A DNA stretch of 64,000 nucleotides, from positions 2,356,001 to 2,420,000 of the forward strand of contig NZ_OZ075067.1 of assembly GCF_964186585.1 (NCBI RefSeq), written 5' to 3'. Each line of letters begins with the position of its first letter. The first letter of the stretch is position 1. Below, in pieces: positions 61,901 through 64,000 of the stretch. This stretch comes from Microbacterium sp. MM2322. Lineage in GTDB: Bacteria > Actinomycetota > Actinomycetes > Actinomycetales > Microbacteriaceae. The notes under the pieces were generated by a model, which was given only the letters and a program-made list of their open reading frames with translations, was not told the origin of the DNA and ran no database searches. The translations under genes and the position numbers were made by a program.

Positions 61901-63522
61901 GTGACGAACACGATGACGGACACGGGAGGCGTCTTGGTGCGGTCCTCCGCGGCGCGAGCGACGTCGGTGCCGTAGAGCAGCGGATTCCAGTCGTCTTTGA
62001 AGGGTCCACGGGGTTCACCGCTGCCGCCACCGGCGGCGCGTCGGACGTACTCCTCGAGGGAGTTGAGCAGGGCGGCTCCGCTGGGGGCCGAGTCGGCGAG
62101 CGCCGCACCGCGGAACGGGCTCCGCTCGGCGGACGTGTGCGGAAGCCACTTGAGCCATTCGAGCTCGGGAGTCCACGACGAGTCCGCGAAGGCGACGGTG
62201 ACGACGTCGTTCGGCGCGTGCAGACCGAAGACCTGCACGGCCACGCCGCGCATCGCGTCGGCGACCAGTCCACGGGGCCCGGCGATGCCGATCGATCCGG
62301 CAGTGGGGAACGTCTCGAAGACGGGCACATCGTCGACGGTGGCGTAGCGAAGGCGCAGTCGGTCGACACGATCGATGTATTCGGGCAGACCGTCAGGCGT
62401 CTCGGCGTCGTCGATGCCGTTCCGCGCCGGAAGCGAGCAGGTCCCGAGTCGCAGCGCCAGGAAGTTCCAGTGCTCCGGGCGCCGAGTCCAGAGCAGCGGC
62501 CCGAGCCGCATGGCCTCCTCGAAGACGTCGGCGACGGCCGGGGCCTCAGCGTTGCGGGCCGCCTCCTCCTCGGGCTTGCCGCGGAAGAAGTCCTCCTCGA
62601 GCTGCTCGAACTGGCGCTCGAACAGCAGCCGCTCGTGGTCCTCGCTCTTGCGGCTCTGCACGGACTGGTTGATGAGGTTGCCGAACGCCATGAGCGGAGT
62701 CATGACGATCAGCAGGAGCGAGCGGGGGTTGCCGTTGAGCGCGAAGAGGGCCGCACCCATGAGGATCGGGGCGACCATGATGGGCCACGGGAAGATCTTG
62801 CCGATCTTCTCGGTGGGCAGGCGCGGCGGCTTGAACCGAGTGCCGGGATAGCGCACCTCGACGCGAGGGCTGCGGTTGAAGAGCAGGCCTCCGCCGCGCT
62901 CAATGATCGGATCGTCGGCCGCAGCTCCGTCCCACGCACGCGTCAGGTACACCACGAGGGTCGTGCCGCCGATGACGAACGGGCGGCCGTCCTCGACGCG
63001 CACGCGCTGCACCTCGACACCTTCGACGAGGACACCGTTCGCCGAGTTCAGGTCGACGACCTCGGCGTAGGTCCCGACCTCGATGCGTGCGTGACGCTTC
63101 GAGACCAGCGGATCGATCAGCACGACGTCGTTGCTCGGGTCGCGTCCGATCGAGACATGACCGGCCGACAGGGCGAACTCCTGCCCGGCGAGCGGGCCCG
63201 CGATGGCGCGGAGAATGCCCACCGTCTCGCCCCGCCCCGCCCGAATGTATCCCGCACCGTAGTTGACGATGGATGCCGCGAACCCCGAGCCGATCGGAGC
63301 CTCGCCGATCGGCAGATCGTGCGGCAGCTCGACAGCGCGCGACGCCGTCGGAGGCGCCACCGAGAGGGTGAGGACGTCCTCTTCGGCGAACGTCGTGGTC
63401 CGCATCGGATCGGATGCCGCGATGTAGCGCGCGACGTCGCCGACGGTCGCCGTCGAATCCGCCGTCACGACGATGTCGACGGGGTCGTTGCCCTGACGGT
63501 GCAGGGTGAGCTTCAGCCGCAT
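58927..63522 (-). CDS. eccC: Type VII secretion ATPase EccC/EssC type with N-terminal FHA domain
   Basis: A 1531-residue FtsK/SpoIIIE-family ATPase. The N-terminus has a ubiquitin-like segment, an FHA domain (about residues 100-190: VSIGRDPSNDVVLIDPLVSKRHARIEV) and two TM helices (about 245-290). Three ATPase modules follow: the first with Walker A GGTTGSGKSE near residue 712 and Walker B LVIDEF, the second with GTSGSGKST near 1037, the third with GPPASGRTN near 1316, where Lys is replaced by Arg. Start ATG at 63522 has GGAGA upstream. It powers ESX export of WXG100 proteins and the toxin. The FHA domain is shared with firmicute EssC. Confidence 0.94.
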   Translation of the reverse strand: MRLKLTLHRQGNDPVDIVVTADSTATVGDVARYIAASDPMRTTTFAEEDVLTLSVAPPTASRAVELPHDLPIGEAPIGSGFAASIVNYGAGYIRAGRGETVGILRAIAGPLAGQEFALSAGHVSIGRDPSNDVVLIDPLVSKRHARIEVGTYAEVVDLNSANGVLVEGVEVQRVRVEDGRPFVIGGTTLVVYLTRAWDGAAADDPIIERGGGLLFNRSPRVEVRYPGTRFKPPRLPTEKIGKIFPWPIMVAPILMGAALFALNGNPRSLLLIVMTPLMAFGNLINQSVQSRKSEDHERLLFERQFEQLEEDFFRGKPEEEAARNAEAPAVADVFEEAMRLGPLLWTRRPEHWNFLALRLGTCSLPARNGIDDAETPDGLPEYIDRVDRLRLRYATVDDVPVFETFPTAGSIGIAGPRGLVADAMRGVAVQVFGLHAPNDVVTVAFADSSWTPELEWLKWLPHTSAERSPFRGAALADSAPSGAALLNSLEEYVRRAAGGGSGEPRGPFKDDWNPLLYGTDVARAAEDRTKTPPVSVIVFVTGDAPVDRGRLTDVLEKGADHGVHAIFISDTVESLPAVCRSFIELTSDLADARVGLVRNGERFEHVAVEGVSNAYMEMFARRLAPVVDASTVVHDASDIPNAVMFLQLIDPAIAENPNAAIERWRQNNTILDRTPTPRPRLKKAGTLRAIIGQGPSDAMALDLRTQGPHALVGGTTGSGKSEFLQAWVLGMAAAHSPDRVTFLFVDYKGGSAFADCVDLPHCVGLVTDLNPHLVRRALTSLRAELQHREHLLNRKKAKDLLELEKRQDPDCPPSLVLVIDEFAALASEMPEFVDGVVDIAQRGRSLGIHLIMATQRPAGVIKDNLRANTNLRIALRMADEADSRDVVDDDVAASFPASVPGRAIAKTGPGRLVPFQSAYTGGWTSQEETTVAEVRVAELRFGAAPEWEPDRPAESDSHEEDLGPNDQRRIVSTLVTARELAELPLPRRPWLDDLSPLVDLADLANDGDTRIPIALMDVPEKQLQEPAYFVPDRDGSLVVYGTSGSGKSTVLRTIGTAAGMRPDRGRVNVYCLDFATGALGALSALPHVGSVVDGSDVERIQRLLRTLDGEMDRRATAFSAASAATLQEYREIADPNLPRIILLIDNFPEFKKDWEVAPGRGPFYRTFMRILGEGRTLGVHTVLTADRGNAVPSAVASNISRKVVLRMGDPSQYMLLGTPRDVLDEQSAPGRAVVDGHEAQIAVLGGTSNAVEQTKALGVLGAKLRAEGVRDLPEIGALPTAVPASDMPARVDGMPVFGVADDTLSAHGFEPIGSFVISGPPASGRTNGLKSLVIAMERFDPGVQLYHFGSRRSELKDFRPWVKSATRPDDEKELATELAELVTRELSEGRILIVIEDMPHLSDGPADRPMRALLQAMNDSEHMLIGEAEISRASGSIGVLGEWKAGRQGIVLKPDTYDGEAIFKTAFGRVKRSDFPVGRGIFVQAGRSVTVQMPLVADVPPAEAPAVSVPTTRAAAREAVSADAVGTTLGA

Positions 63523-63577
63523 TGGTCTTCTCCGGGGGGATGGGGACGCATTCGTCGGACGGGGGCGAGCGGGGCGA

Positions 63578-64000
63578 TCACAGCAGAACGACCTCGGCGA
63601 GGAGGTCGCCCAACCGGACGGTGTCACCGATGACGACGGACAGCGCGACCCCGGCGACCGCGGGCGTCTCCACGCCCGCGCGCACGACCGCGCTGCCGTT
63701 GGTCGACCCGCGGTCGATGACCTCGAGCCCACCACTGGTCGGGACGAGCAGAGCGTGGGTCTTCGACAGCGACCGGCTCTCATCCGTCAGCCGGGTGGGC
63801 TCCGCCCCGGGTGCAGCTGCGGGGTCGGGGTCGCGACCGACCAGGAGCGGCCCCGCCACGACGAGCGTCTCGCCCGTCTCGAAACGGAGGGCGATTCGCG
63901 ACGCAGGAGCGGGCTCCGGGGCGACGGCAGGAGCGGGAGCGGGTTCCGGAGCGACCGCAGGTGCGGGTTCGGGTTCCGGAGTAGCCAGGGGTGCGGGAGC
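63578..64000 (-). CDS. FHA-domain protein, C-terminal part (continues beyond the window)
   Basis: The frame is open from the window edge. From the edge inward it first encodes a Pro/Ala/Glu-rich linker (repeats like PEPAPAVAPEPAPAP), then an FHA domain (RFETGETLVVAGPLLVGRDPDP, SRSLSKTHALLV, DRGSTNGSAVV, GDTVRLGDLLAEVVLL) to the stop. In actinobacterial T7SS loci such a protein often begins with an RDD membrane domain, but that part is outside the window. It probably binds phosphothreonine peptides and links kinase signalling to secretion. It lies 55 bp upstream of eccC. Confidence 0.8.
   Translation of the reverse strand, partial: APAPLATPEPEPAPAVAPEPAPAPAVAPEPAPASRIALRFETGETLVVAGPLLVGRDPDPAAAPGAEPTRLTDESRSLSKTHALLVPTSGGLEVIDRGSTNGSAVVRAGVETPAVAGVALSVVIGDTVRLGDLLAEVVLL

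Overview
The window is high-GC DNA (about 70% GC by eye) with compact operons, ATGA/GTGA gene overlaps, monomeric isocitrate dehydrogenase, a type VII (ESX) secretion ATPase and WXG100 proteins. This fits an actinobacterium of the Microbacteriaceae, most likely Microbacterium or a close relative. The family call is an inference from gene content and from a very frequent GGATGCC heptamer, not from a marker gene.

Layout. 0-5 kb is accessory: the tail of a thiamine-diphosphate enzyme, a PadR/PspC pair with a clear operator, an IS30 remnant, a serine resolvase with a res-like site, a GNAT protein, a membrane protein, a Nudix hydrolase and a family of CGAAAACG hairpin repeats. 5-9.2 kb holds a secreted beta-helix protein, SRPBCC and MarR proteins and small hypotheticals. 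9.3-19.1 kb is an aromatic catabolic locus. A flavin monooxygenase and an MHS transporter diverge from an operon for homoprotocatechuate meta-cleavage (HpaG-like/RraA fusion, GntR regulator, HpaE, HpaD, HpaH, HpaI). 19.1-23.7 kb has an alpha/alpha-toroid protein, an SDR-fold protein and a polar amino-acid ABC transporter. 23.8-26.3 kb is glyA and folD behind a ZTP riboswitch. 26.3-30.5 kb is an N-acetylglucosamine locus (GH20 hexosaminidase, NagA, ROK repressor) with the same operator at both promoters and a triple 69-bp repeat between the convergent genes.

30.6-38.9 kb carries housekeeping genes: an FAD-linked oxidase, an L,D-transpeptidase, isocitrate dehydrogenase and a CE7 esterase. 38.9-47 kb is a LacI-controlled glycoside locus (sugar ABC importer, GH2 beta-mannosidase, BadF-type kinase). 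47.1-51 kb is a heterodimeric ABC exporter preceded by a 23-codon leader ORF and a hairpin. 51.1-53.1 kb is an alkylation-repair pair (Ogt, Ada-AlkA). 53.2-55.1 kb is a peptide-binding lipoprotein and a small protein.

55.2-64 kb is a type VII secretion locus: WXG100 protein, an EccC ATPase with an FHA domain, another FHA protein cut by the window edge, and a toxin module. The module has a CpnT-like delivery domain, an Ntox15 (Tde1-type) DNase and three tandem Tdi1-like immunity genes. The delivery and toxin parts lie in one frame, separated by only a TGA and one codon. Both T7SS promoters share a GTTCTCCCCAT box at the same distance from a candidate -10. This module and its promoter box are the most striking content of the window.
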